From the NCBI RefSeq assembly GCF_000808535.1, contig NZ_JWLV01000010.1, positions 208,045 through 272,044 of the forward strand: DNA of 64,000 nucleotides, read 5' to 3'. Source of the DNA: Vibrio sinaloensis. Lineage in GTDB: Bacteria > Pseudomonadota > Gammaproteobacteria > Enterobacterales > Vibrionaceae. The first letter of the stretch is position 1. The number at the start of each line of letters is the position of its first letter. Of the stretch, positions 45,683-54,933 are shown in pieces. The notes beneath the pieces are model-generated. The model was not told the DNA's origin. It saw only the letters and a list, made by a program, of their open reading frames with translations, and searched no databases. Position numbers and translations under genes: made by a program.

Positions 45683-47161
45683 ATGTCTATCAGTTCTGTA
45701 ATTAAATCCATTCAAGACATTATGCGTAAAGACGCAGGTGTTGATGGTGATGCTCAACGCCTTGGTCAAATGTCATGGCTTTTATTCCTAAAAGTATTCG
45801 ATGCTCAGGAAGAAGAGCTAGAGCTGGAAATGGATGACTACAAAACACCGATTGATGAAAAATATCTGTGGCGTAATTGGGCAGCAGATGCAGAAGGTAT
45901 TACGGGCGAAAAACTGCTGGAATTTGTAAACGATGACCTGTTTTTTCATCTAAAGAACATGACGGCGCCGGTAGATAAAAACCCGCGTGGCTTTGTAGTA
46001 AAAGAAGCATTCAGTGATGCGTTCAACTACATGAAGAACGGTACGTTGCTACGCCAAGTCATCAACAAGCTTAATGAAATAGACTTTACCGACTCTAACG
46101 AGCGCCACTTGTTTGGTGATATCTACGAGCAAATCCTCAAAGATCTTCAAAGCGCAGGAAACGCTGGTGAGTTCTACACCCCCCGTGCGGTCACCCGCTT
46201 TATTGTTGACCGTTTAGACCCTAAGCTTGGCGAAACTATTATGGACCCAGCAACGGGTACGGGCGGCTTCCTTGCTTGTTCATTCGACCACGTTAAAAAC
46301 AACTACGTGAAAACGGCGGCTGACCATCAAACGCTGCAAAAGCAAATCCACGGTGTAGAGAAGAAACAGCTTCCACATCTACTTTGTATCACCAATATGA
46401 TGCTGCATGGAATTGAAGTACCCGTACAAATCAAACACGGCAATACGCTAAACAAGCCGCTTTCAAGTTGGGACAGCAACATCAACGTGATTGCCACCAA
46501 CCCTCCGTTTGGTGGTACTGAAGAAGACGGTATTGAAAAGAACTTCCCCGCAGAGATGCAAACCCGTGAAACGGCGGATTTGTTTCTGCAACTGATTATT
46601 GAGGTGTTAGACCCTGCCAATGGTCGTGCGGGTGTGGTATTGCCAGATGGCACTTTGTTTGGTGAAGGTGTTAAAACCAAAATCAAAAAGATGCTGACGG
46701 AAGAGTGTAACTTGCACACCATCGTTCGTTTGCCAAACGGCGTGTTTAACCCGTACACGGGCATTAAGACCAACATTCTGTTCTTCACCAAAGGTAAGCC
46801 TACTAAAGACGTGTGGTTCTACGAGCACCCATACCCAGAGGGCGTGAAGAACTACAGCAAAACTAAGCCAATGAAGTTTGAAGAGTTCCAGCAAGAGCAA
46901 GAGTGGTGGGGCAGCGAAGAAGACGGGTTTGCTTCTCGTGTTGAGAACAAGCACGCATGGAAAGTCTCGATTGAAGAGATCATCGAGCGCAACTTCAACC
47001 TAGATATTAAAAACCCATATCAAGAAGAAGTGGTAAGCCATAACCCGCAAGAATTACTAGAAAGCTATCAACAGCAACAGCAAGAGATTACTGAGCTGCG
47101 TAACAAGTTGAAAGGCATTCTTGGTGATGCTCTGAAATCATCTGTAGGTGAGGGTGAATGA
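45683..47161 (+). CDS. hsdM: Type I restriction enzyme subunit M
   Basis: 492 residues. An N-terminal helical domain precedes a gamma-class adenine methylase with the SAM-binding motif DPATGTGGFL and the catalytic NPPFGG. The C-terminal coiled coil (QQQQEITELRNKL) is typical for contact with HsdS. It methylates adenine on both strands of the recognition site. The stop overlaps the hsdS ATG by four bases. Confidence 0.93.
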   Translation: MSISSVIKSIQDIMRKDAGVDGDAQRLGQMSWLLFLKVFDAQEEELELEMDDYKTPIDEKYLWRNWAADAEGITGEKLLEFVNDDLFFHLKNMTAPVDKNPRGFVVKEAFSDAFNYMKNGTLLRQVINKLNEIDFTDSNERHLFGDIYEQILKDLQSAGNAGEFYTPRAVTRFIVDRLDPKLGETIMDPATGTGGFLACSFDHVKNNYVKTAADHQTLQKQIHGVEKKQLPHLLCITNMMLHGIEVPVQIKHGNTLNKPLSSWDSNINVIATNPPFGGTEEDGIEKNFPAEMQTRETADLFLQLIIEVLDPANGRAGVVLPDGTLFGEGVKTKIKKMLTEECNLHTIVRLPNGVFNPYTGIKTNILFFTKGKPTKDVWFYEHPYPEGVKNYSKTKPMKFEEFQQEQEWWGSEEDGFASRVENKHAWKVSIEEIIERNFNLDIKNPYQEEVVSHNPQELLESYQQQQQEITELRNKLKGILGDALKSSVGEGE

Positions 47162-48909
47162 TGAGCCTTGACCAAACACCTATCAATCAGTTGATTACCG
47201 ACAATATCGATACTTGGACTTCAACGGTAAAAACTAAAGCAACGACAGGGCGTGGCAGTAGCAAAAAGCTAGAGCTGTATGGCGTTAAGAAACTGCGTGA
47301 GCTGATTTTGGAACTGGCGGTGCGAGGTAAGTTGGTGCCGCAAGATCCGAATGATGAGCCAGCTTCTGTGTTGCTTGAGCGAATTGCGGCACAAAAAGCG
47401 CAGCTAATCAAAGACAAAAAGATAAAGAAAAATCGTAAACAACCAGTGATTACTCAAGAGGAAATTTATTTCTCTGCGCCTAAAAGCTGGGCATATGCTC
47501 GTTTAGAAGATGTATATGATGTTCGGGATGGTACTCATGATAGTCCTAAGCCAACTAGTGAGGGGTATCCATTAGTCACTAGTAAGAACTTATCTTCAGG
47601 TAAGCTAGATCTTTCAGAAGTAAAACTGATTTCTAAAGAAGATCATATGAAGGTGATCGAGCGCTCTAGAGTTGATAGGAATGACATCTTGTTTGCTATG
47701 ATCGGTAGCATCGGTAACCCAGTGATAGTAGATACTGAGATTGAATTTAGTATCAAGAACGTAGGGCTATTCAAGTATTACAACCCTAAAGACTCATCAC
47801 CAAACTATCTAAATCATTTTTTGAAGTATGCTGCGGAAATCATGAAGAAGCAGTCGGCAGGCGGTGTTCAGCCATTTGTATCGTTAGGCAAGCTAAGAGG
47901 TTTTGTTATGCCAACTCCTCCGCTGGCCGAACAACACCGCATCGTCGCTAAAGTCAACGAACTAATGACCCTATGCGACCAACTAGAGCAACAAACCGAA
48001 GCCAGCATTGAAGCGCATCAGGTATTGGTGACAACGCTGTTAGACACGCTAACCAACTCTGCAAATGCTGAAGAGCTAATGCAAAACTGGCAACTAGTTG
48101 CGGAGCATTTCGATACCCTGTTCACTACCGAAGAAAGCATCGACCAGCTAAAACAGACCATCCTGCAACTGGCGGTAATGGGTAAGCTTGTCCCACAAGA
48201 CCCAAATGATGAACCTGCTGCAAAGCTGCTAGAGCGTATTGCGGAAGAGAAAGCGCAGTTGGTGAAAGAGAAGAAAATCAAAAAGCATCCCAGCGTCGAG
48301 CCAATTGGTCACGTTGGTGTTATCCCAAGTAGTTGGAAAGAAATTGTTGTTCAAGATTTCGCCGACATCAGATTGGGGAGCACTCCATCAAGGCATGAGT
48401 CTAAGTTTTGGAATGGAGATATCCCTTGGGTTTCATCCGGTGAAGTCGCTAATGGCGTTATTGTAGATACTGCTGAAAAAATAACTCAAGTAGGCTTTGA
48501 TAACTCTAGTACATCGATAATCCCTAAAAGAAGTTTGTTAATGGCAATTATTGGACAGGGTAAAACTAGAGGTCAAACGGCTTTGCTTGGGATTGATGCT
48601 TGCACAAATCAGAATGTGGCCGCATTTGTATTCAATGAAGAGCTTGTCATTCCAGAATATGTTTGGTTGTGGGCACAAAGTAAATATGAATCCCATAGAC
48701 AAGGTGGTCACGGAGGTGCTCAACCAGCTCTAAATGGTAAAAAGGTTAGAAGCTTTGCATTTCCTCTGCCTCCAACTAACGAGCAAATGCGTATTGTTGC
48801 AAAAGTTAATGCACTTAACTTGCTTTGCGACCAATTAAAACAACGTCTTCGCACTAGCCAACAAACCCAACTTCAGCTGACTGATGCGATTGTTGAGCAG
48901 GCGTTGTAG
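47158..48909 (+). CDS. hsdS: Type I restriction enzyme subunit S (specificity)
   Basis: 583 residues with two target-recognition domains. Each is introduced by a near-identical conserved helix: LAVRGKLVPQDPNDEPAS near residue 58 and LAVMGKLVPQDPNDEPAA near residue 342. Both are followed by K/E-rich spacer helices (AQLIKDKKIKK, AQLVKEKKIKK). The conserved duplicates invite recombination between TRDs, which would switch sequence specificity. The recognition site cannot be predicted from sequence alone. Confidence 0.9.
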   Translation: MMSLDQTPINQLITDNIDTWTSTVKTKATTGRGSSKKLELYGVKKLRELILELAVRGKLVPQDPNDEPASVLLERIAAQKAQLIKDKKIKKNRKQPVITQEEIYFSAPKSWAYARLEDVYDVRDGTHDSPKPTSEGYPLVTSKNLSSGKLDLSEVKLISKEDHMKVIERSRVDRNDILFAMIGSIGNPVIVDTEIEFSIKNVGLFKYYNPKDSSPNYLNHFLKYAAEIMKKQSAGGVQPFVSLGKLRGFVMPTPPLAEQHRIVAKVNELMTLCDQLEQQTEASIEAHQVLVTTLLDTLTNSANAEELMQNWQLVAEHFDTLFTTEESIDQLKQTILQLAVMGKLVPQDPNDEPAAKLLERIAEEKAQLVKEKKIKKHPSVEPIGHVGVIPSSWKEIVVQDFADIRLGSTPSRHESKFWNGDIPWVSSGEVANGVIVDTAEKITQVGFDNSSTSIIPKRSLLMAIIGQGKTRGQTALLGIDACTNQNVAAFVFNEELVIPEYVWLWAQSKYESHRQGGHGGAQPALNGKKVRSFAFPLPPTNEQMRIVAKVNALNLLCDQLKQRLRTSQQTQLQLTDAIVEQAL

Positions 48910-48992
48910 TTTGCGAATGTATCGGGCTTACCACATATTAATGGCAGCCTTAGCGCTGCTATTTTTCTCTTTATTGTTTGAATAAAAAAATC

Positions 48993-51200
48993 ATGGCTTT
49001 AGAACAAGTTATCTACGACCTTGAGCAGGTTAAAGGGCTCTCTGATGAAGAGCTTTACCAACGCCTTTACGATAGTTGGGGCTTGGAAAATAATAAAATT
49101 GATGTCTGGGGTGAACTGGGTATTAACGAGGCAGGGAACTGGGCTGGCATTCGTAACGCAAAAACACTTAATGGTAACCAAAGCATAGAATACCCTTTGG
49201 CTGATTCTTATGAATTGCAATCAGGTGTGTTTTTAAACCCATCAGTAGCAAAAATAGTGCTAGGCAATGACACTAAAGGCATGGTTGCTTGTGAGCTAAT
49301 GTTAGCGTCCATCCCGCAAAGAGCTAAAAAAAACAACCCATTTCTATTAGCTGTCAATGACAAGACGGTTGAGCGTTTGACCTACTTGCCTGATGCATTA
49401 CCTAACTTAGACCGGCAAGCCCTAATTCAAAATGAAGATGAAACACTCCTACGCAAAGTTATTTATGACGCAGAAGTTAAGCGTGTTAAACACAAAATCG
49501 CTTCAGAAACAGAAGCGTTAGAGGCAACGTTACTAGAAAAACAACAGGATATGACTGAGAAGTTGGCGGAGTTGTCAGACGCATTCAAAAGTACACAGGA
49601 TAAAATCACAGCATCAACGACAGAGCTTGAAAGCTCAATCAAGAGAAATGAAGAACTAAATGATGATAATCATCGGCTAAATCTGAAGATTCAAGAAAGC
49701 AAAGCTGAGTTAGACGTCATTATCGAAAAGAGCCGAAGAGTAGAGGAAAGTATGGCAAGAAAAGTCGAGAAACTAACAGATTTCATCAAAGAGAAAGCCA
49801 TCTTCCTCAAGAGTTTTGAGTTTTTGGATGAGGAAGATTTCGACTTTTTTGTTGGAAGTCCCTTGTCTAATAAGGAGTGTGGCGAGCATATCTCTTTTTC
49901 GCAAGCTTTTGATTCTAACTACAGCGATGCAGTTTCATACATTCAAGCGCACCTAAAAGAACGGGATATTCTTTACCCGTGCCATATTATTGAGAACTTT
50001 TTGACGCTTATCCGTACCAATGATCTTATCATTTTGGCGGGAGACTCTGGTTCAGGCAAAACTAACCTAGTTCAGTCGTTTGCTAAAGCGATTGGTGGCG
50101 TATCGAAAATCATCCCTGTTAAGCCAAACTGGACCAGTTCAGAGGACTTGCTGGGCTATTACAACCCGTTAGAGAAGAAATATTTGGCGACACCATTTCT
50201 TGAGGCGTTGATCGAAGCTAAGCAAAACCCTGATATCCCATATTTCATCTGCTTGGACGAAATGAACCTTGCCCGAGTGGAATATTACTTTGCAGACTTT
50301 CTTTCTAAGCTTGAAGAACGTAACGAGCAGCCGACTATTCAACTTTACTCGGATGATGAAGCCGCACACGTTCTCGCCGAGCTAAAAGGGGTTGTTTCGA
50401 TCATTTCTAACGCGCAAGAAAAATTCAACAAAAACGGCATCTCGGACTTCGTTGCGCTTATGCAAGATGAAGAGATAAACGCAGAGATGAAACGTGCATT
50501 TGGCTTTAGCGATAAAGACTCACTGATTAAATACCACGGTGACATCAGACGCATGTTAGCAGGTGTTCTCGGCACGCCTTCGTCGATCACGATTCCAGCG
50601 AACGTAAGAATTATTGGTGCTATTAACATCGACGAAACGACGCATTACCTATCACCAAAAATTCTTGACCGCGCGCATGTGATGAAGTTTAAGAGTCCTT
50701 TGCTGACCGACTGGGATGCTATTTTTGATGAGATTGACTCTTACGGGCTAGACGACGTTACTTTACCACTAGTGTTTGATATTGAAGAGCTTGGTGAGCG
50801 TACCCCTTATCCGAAATTTGAACGTTCGAATGAATTCTGCGAGCTATTTACGACTTTAAACCGAGATGTCTTTGACCCGCTTGGCGTGGAGTTTGGTATG
50901 CGTACCATTCGACAAGGGCTTAACTACGTAAGTTTGTTTAGCGATGTAAACGACAATAAGTCTCTGGCCATCAACAACTTTATCGTTCATAAGGTGCTAC
51001 CAAAATTCACATTTGATGGTGATAAGCAAGTAGGCGATTACAGTAAAGCTGAGCTTGTTAGCCGTGTATTCTTACCTCGCCTTGAGTCGCTGTTGGGTAA
51101 TCAAGCAGAGATAACGGCGGAGTTTTCTTGCACCAAATCGGTAGAGCGTTTGGTTAAAACTGCTGAATCGAATGATGGCGTTGTGAACTACTGGGCGTAA
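48993..51200 (+). CDS. McrB-like AAA+ ATPase with N-terminal coiled coil
   Basis: About 735 residues from ATG 48993. The in-frame TTG at 48978 is a weaker start. Residues ~165-265 are a long charged coiled coil (LEATLLEKQQDMTEKLAELS). The AAA+ module has Walker A GDSGSGKT (350-357) and the McrB-type Walker B region CLDEMNLARVEYYF (from 420), with a sensor-type arginine region near INIDETTHYLSPKILDR. The coiled coil in place of a known DNA-reading domain is reminiscent of coiled-coil McrBC relatives (CoCoNuT-type). It acts with the adjacent McrC-like protein. Confidence 0.82.
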   Translation: MALEQVIYDLEQVKGLSDEELYQRLYDSWGLENNKIDVWGELGINEAGNWAGIRNAKTLNGNQSIEYPLADSYELQSGVFLNPSVAKIVLGNDTKGMVACELMLASIPQRAKKNNPFLLAVNDKTVERLTYLPDALPNLDRQALIQNEDETLLRKVIYDAEVKRVKHKIASETEALEATLLEKQQDMTEKLAELSDAFKSTQDKITASTTELESSIKRNEELNDDNHRLNLKIQESKAELDVIIEKSRRVEESMARKVEKLTDFIKEKAIFLKSFEFLDEEDFDFFVGSPLSNKECGEHISFSQAFDSNYSDAVSYIQAHLKERDILYPCHIIENFLTLIRTNDLIILAGDSGSGKTNLVQSFAKAIGGVSKIIPVKPNWTSSEDLLGYYNPLEKKYLATPFLEALIEAKQNPDIPYFICLDEMNLARVEYYFADFLSKLEERNEQPTIQLYSDDEAAHVLAELKGVVSIISNAQEKFNKNGISDFVALMQDEEINAEMKRAFGFSDKDSLIKYHGDIRRMLAGVLGTPSSITIPANVRIIGAINIDETTHYLSPKILDRAHVMKFKSPLLTDWDAIFDEIDSYGLDDVTLPLVFDIEELGERTPYPKFERSNEFCELFTTLNRDVFDPLGVEFGMRTIRQGLNYVSLFSDVNDNKSLAINNFIVHKVLPKFTFDGDKQVGDYSKAELVSRVFLPRLESLLGNQAEITAEFSCTKSVERLVKTAESNDGVVNYWA

Positions 51201-51202
51201 TC

Positions 51203-53779
51203 ATGGAAGCTCCATTCGTTATCAAGTTTATCGAGACCAAATGGCACGATAAGCAAACCTTAGTCAGTGTTAGCGAGTCGGAGTACTCGCTAAAGCTTGA
51301 TCAGATGGGGAACAATGCCTTTTCCGCACACACCACCATCTACCCTAAGGTCGATGAGCTACGTTTTGCTCAACTTGCGATTAAGACTAAGTATGGCAAT
51401 CAGTCTCCGCCTTACATTGCCATGCCTAATGGTGATAGAAAGCAGTTAGAGTCGATAACCGATCCCGCCTCTAATGCTGTGTGGTGGGTTGAGCCCGCTC
51501 ATTGGGATGCAAAACAACGGGTTTGGCGAAGTGAAGCGCGGCGAACGGCTGGTCAGATCGCGTTTGTCATTGGTAACTCAACTCTAAAGCTTGATATTGA
51601 TATCTCCGAACAGACCAAATCGGATCTTTCACGCTACCTATCAGATTTTAAAGCGGATCTGTGGGAGCTGATACTCGATGAGAATAGTCATATCACGGGC
51701 GACGCTAAAAATTCACAGGTTGCAGCCATCGACCAAGAAGCGTTGTCATTGGTCGCATCAATTCTTAGCAATGCACAAACCATCCTCAAAAAGCCCAAAG
51801 TTGAGCTGAAAGAAGTTCAAGCATTGAAGCCGGTCAAAGAGGTACGCCCTGTTCCACGTACATTTATGGAAATATGTACCAAAGGTTCGCGTAAGCATTT
51901 AACGAGCCGCGCATCTGAGCCGAGTTACAACGTGCCAGAAAACCAGTATGTGCTGTATGTGGTTTCGAGCACACTTAGCATTGTAAAGCAATTGGTTAGG
52001 GTGGCTGAGAGCAAAAAGAGTCGTTTTTCTGGTGCTATTGAAAAGCTCAATGAGCGTTTAGACAGTTTAAAAGACTATCGTATTATCAACCGTGACCTAG
52101 TAGTTAAAGACTTAGAACGACTTAAAAAGCGCTTTGATACAGAAGTAATCAATGCCGAGTTATCGGAACAGTTAGCGAAAATCAACGTTAATCTGTCTCG
52201 AAGTTACTCTGAAAAAGGTTACCTAAGATTGGAAAAAGCAACAGGCTCTGAGAATGAGTGGTGGGCTAAAATCAAACCATCGCAAAATGATGACTGGCAA
52301 CAGTTTGAGCCAGATGGATATACCATTTTTAGTTCTAGAGGTCATTACGCCAGCTTGTTTAAATCTTATAGCGACTATGAGATAGAAGCGAAGATCCCTT
52401 TACCGTTAAGAAGGGGAAAAGCGGTGGTCTTGTATCCAGAATACATCTCACGAATTTGCGTATTACCAGAGTCGCGTTCTATTCAAAGAGAGCAAGAAAA
52501 TTTCATTAAATTGCGTGACAAAGGCATTGCTCTAAGTAAAAAGGATTGGCAAGCGAAGCTGACAACAGATGAACTCGCTGAACAGGAAAAAGAACGTTCT
52601 ACCATCAATAAGCGCTTGGGTTATTTCGCAACTGAACGTGAAAAGGTGGGAATGGTACACAAAGCGCTTGAGCCAAAACTGAAACCTTTCCAGCAAGTAG
52701 AAAAAGAATGGCGTCAGTGCAAAGTCAAAAGTAAAAGCACCTTTCCTAACTCTATGACTTTTGTGCAAAACCCTGCCTATCAAGCGGTTCACTCGGGTTT
52801 TAAAAAGTTAAAAGAGCAGATTGGCTTGGCCGATGAGGACATTTTGCTTTCGCTGGAGAAAGTCGAGGCGATTGGACTAGTCAACATGCCACTACTTTAT
52901 GAACGTTGGTGTTTGCTGCAAATCATCAAAGTGCTGACTCATGCATTCCGATATCAGCCAGAGGACAACTGGAAACGAAAATTGATTGCGAATATTCAAG
53001 GCAATGAAGAACAAATCAGCATTCAGTTTTTCAACCCAAGTGTTTCAAGAACTATCACTCTGCAATACGAGCCGTTCTTAGCTAATGGTAAGTGCCCTGA
53101 TTTTGTTTTGGATGTAGAAGCGATTACCAAAAGTGGTTACCAGATCTCAAAGCGGTTAGTTGTCGACGCAAAGTACTATTCTGCTGACTATCTCAAGAAA
53201 AGAGGTGGGATCGGTGGGGTTATCCATGAACTATATAAAGTTAAGGATTATAGCGAAGGTCAAGAGAATAACGTGTTTGTTCTTCACCCCGTGGTAGATG
53301 CGGTTGAGAAAGTCGTATCCCCTCAGGAATGGGCGAAAGACAGTTATTTAGGTGAGCTATCCATGTTTGAGTGGGAGCCTGCATACCATGAACGCAAAGC
53401 TACAAACTATGGTGCAGTATGTGCTAACCCAATGAAGTCACAACGCTATCTTGATGAAATCCAACGTATGCTAGGGATGTTTTTGCAATATGGCATTGAA
53501 GATAATACGCCATCTCGTGCAGATTCTGATGATACTCAAGCCATAAATTTCTGCGTGTCTTGCGGTTCAGAAAAAGTTTCTGATGTAACTAACTCAATGA
53601 GATCAAATCATCAAAAGCGTTGGTATCGGTGCAATGAGTGCACTCAGTTTACCGTGTATAACCACTGTGGTACCTGCAATACACGATTAATTAAGAATGG
53701 CGAGTATTGGACCTATTTATCTTTGATGCCGATGTCTTCAATTAGCATTAAGTGCCCAAGTTGTGAGTCGCCAGTTTAG
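51203..53779 (+). CDS. McrC-like protein: DUF2357 with PD-(D/E)XK nuclease and C-terminal zinc ribbons
   Basis: 858 residues. The N-terminal and middle parts fit the DUF2357 architecture of McrC relatives. The nuclease core is recognisable in CPDFVLDVEA and VVDAKYYSA (Asp655, Lys657). After it, about 80 extra residues carry CxxC pairs (CVSCGSEK, CNECTQF, CGTCNTR, CPSCESP), giving roughly two zinc ribbons not present in E. coli McrC. It starts two bases after the McrB-like gene, so they form one operon. The expected role is restriction of modified or foreign DNA, or nucleic-acid cleavage. Confidence 0.78.
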   Translation: MEAPFVIKFIETKWHDKQTLVSVSESEYSLKLDQMGNNAFSAHTTIYPKVDELRFAQLAIKTKYGNQSPPYIAMPNGDRKQLESITDPASNAVWWVEPAHWDAKQRVWRSEARRTAGQIAFVIGNSTLKLDIDISEQTKSDLSRYLSDFKADLWELILDENSHITGDAKNSQVAAIDQEALSLVASILSNAQTILKKPKVELKEVQALKPVKEVRPVPRTFMEICTKGSRKHLTSRASEPSYNVPENQYVLYVVSSTLSIVKQLVRVAESKKSRFSGAIEKLNERLDSLKDYRIINRDLVVKDLERLKKRFDTEVINAELSEQLAKINVNLSRSYSEKGYLRLEKATGSENEWWAKIKPSQNDDWQQFEPDGYTIFSSRGHYASLFKSYSDYEIEAKIPLPLRRGKAVVLYPEYISRICVLPESRSIQREQENFIKLRDKGIALSKKDWQAKLTTDELAEQEKERSTINKRLGYFATEREKVGMVHKALEPKLKPFQQVEKEWRQCKVKSKSTFPNSMTFVQNPAYQAVHSGFKKLKEQIGLADEDILLSLEKVEAIGLVNMPLLYERWCLLQIIKVLTHAFRYQPEDNWKRKLIANIQGNEEQISIQFFNPSVSRTITLQYEPFLANGKCPDFVLDVEAITKSGYQISKRLVVDAKYYSADYLKKRGGIGGVIHELYKVKDYSEGQENNVFVLHPVVDAVEKVVSPQEWAKDSYLGELSMFEWEPAYHERKATNYGAVCANPMKSQRYLDEIQRMLGMFLQYGIEDNTPSRADSDDTQAINFCVSCGSEKVSDVTNSMRSNHQKRWYRCNECTQFTVYNHCGTCNTRLIKNGEYWTYLSLMPMSSISIKCPSCESPV

Positions 53780-53815
53780 TGAAAATAGAATAATGTCAAA
53801 GGTATAAACACAATA

Positions 53816-54808
53816 ATGAGCCTCTACAACATATATAACAAAAACCTAATCGCTTTAACCCAAACTACTTTTGCCGCCGAAGGGCTGCAAGAGCGTCAGG
53901 ATCTGCAAGAAGCGCTTAAAGGCTGCATCGACGCCATTGCCCCAGATTGCCTGGTGATCTCTGAAGAGTTTTCCGACTGGGAAGACAGCCGTAGGCGTAT
54001 CGACTTGCTAGCCATTGACCGCAACGCTAACTTGGTAGTGATTGAGCTGAAACGCGATGAAATCGGTGCACACATGGAGCTTCAAGCGCTTCGCTATGCT
54101 GCGATGATTTCCACGATGACGTTTGATAAGGCATGTGAGTACTTTGAGCGTTACATCGCTAAAGAGGAGCTAGAAATCAATGCCCGTGAAACCATTCTAG
54201 AGTTTGTCGACTTAGATGAAAGCAGTTTGGATGACTTTGGGAACGATGTCCGTATCGTGCTTGCCTCCGCTGATTTTGGTAAAGAACTGACCACATCTGT
54301 CCTTTGGTTGCGGGACAAAGGCATTGATATCAGTTGTGTTCGCCTTACACCATACCGCTACAAAGACGATGTGTTGATTAATGCAGAGCAGATCATTCCC
54401 GTCCCAGAGGTTGAGGCGTATCAAGTCAAATTCCGCGAGAAACAGGCAGAGCAACGCACCAGTAAAAAGGGACAGCGCGATTACTCGAAATATCGATTTA
54501 ATGGTCAAGTTTATAACAAACGTAAGTTGGCACTGGCTGTTTTGACACATTGGATTGAACAAGAAAATCCTCAAAGCCTATCTGTCATCAAGGATGCGTT
54601 AAAAGACTATAACTTGCCTCGTGCCGTTGCTTTGTTTGAGGGAATCGCTGACAAGCATATGAGCCGTTATCATTCAACAGAATGTGATTTAATTACTTTG
54701 ACCTCTGGTGAGCTTATTGCCATTTCAAACCAGTGGGGTGACAACATTCCAAGGCTGTTAGATGTGATGAAAAGCTATGGTATAGCCGCGGAAAGAATAG
54801 AAAATTGA
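53816..54808 (+). CDS. NucS/DUF91-like PD-(D/E)XK nuclease
   Basis: 330 residues. The N-terminal domain contains the nuclease pattern: RRRIDLLAIDRNANLVVIELKRDEIG (D then E-L-K). It resembles the C-terminal nuclease of NucS-like and DUF91 proteins. A linker and a C-terminal helical region (KYRFNGQVYNKRKLALAVL) follow. It starts 37 bases after the McrC-like gene, so it is probably an accessory nuclease of the same cluster. Confidence 0.7.
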   Translation: MSLYNIYNKNLIALTQTTFAAEGLQERQDLQEALKGCIDAIAPDCLVISEEFSDWEDSRRRIDLLAIDRNANLVVIELKRDEIGAHMELQALRYAAMISTMTFDKACEYFERYIAKEELEINARETILEFVDLDESSLDDFGNDVRIVLASADFGKELTTSVLWLRDKGIDISCVRLTPYRYKDDVLINAEQIIPVPEVEAYQVKFREKQAEQRTSKKGQRDYSKYRFNGQVYNKRKLALAVLTHWIEQENPQSLSVIKDALKDYNLPRAVALFEGIADKHMSRYHSTECDLITLTSGELIAISNQWGDNIPRLLDVMKSYGIAAERIEN

Positions 54809-54815
54809 ATTTGTA

Positions 54816-54838
54816 GAGGGAGCGATTAGCTCCCTTTT
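54816..54838 (+). terminator. Terminator of the McrBC-like/DUF91 operon
   Basis: GGGAGC and GCTCCC arms with a short loop are followed by TTTTTAC. Confidence 0.8.
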
Positions 54839-54933
54839 TACAAGTATTAATTGATTAAAAGCAATGTGCAATCTCATGCTTATTGATAGAGTGCTCTGAT
54901 TTTAATGCTTTTTCTTCGAGGTTATTCGCTTCC

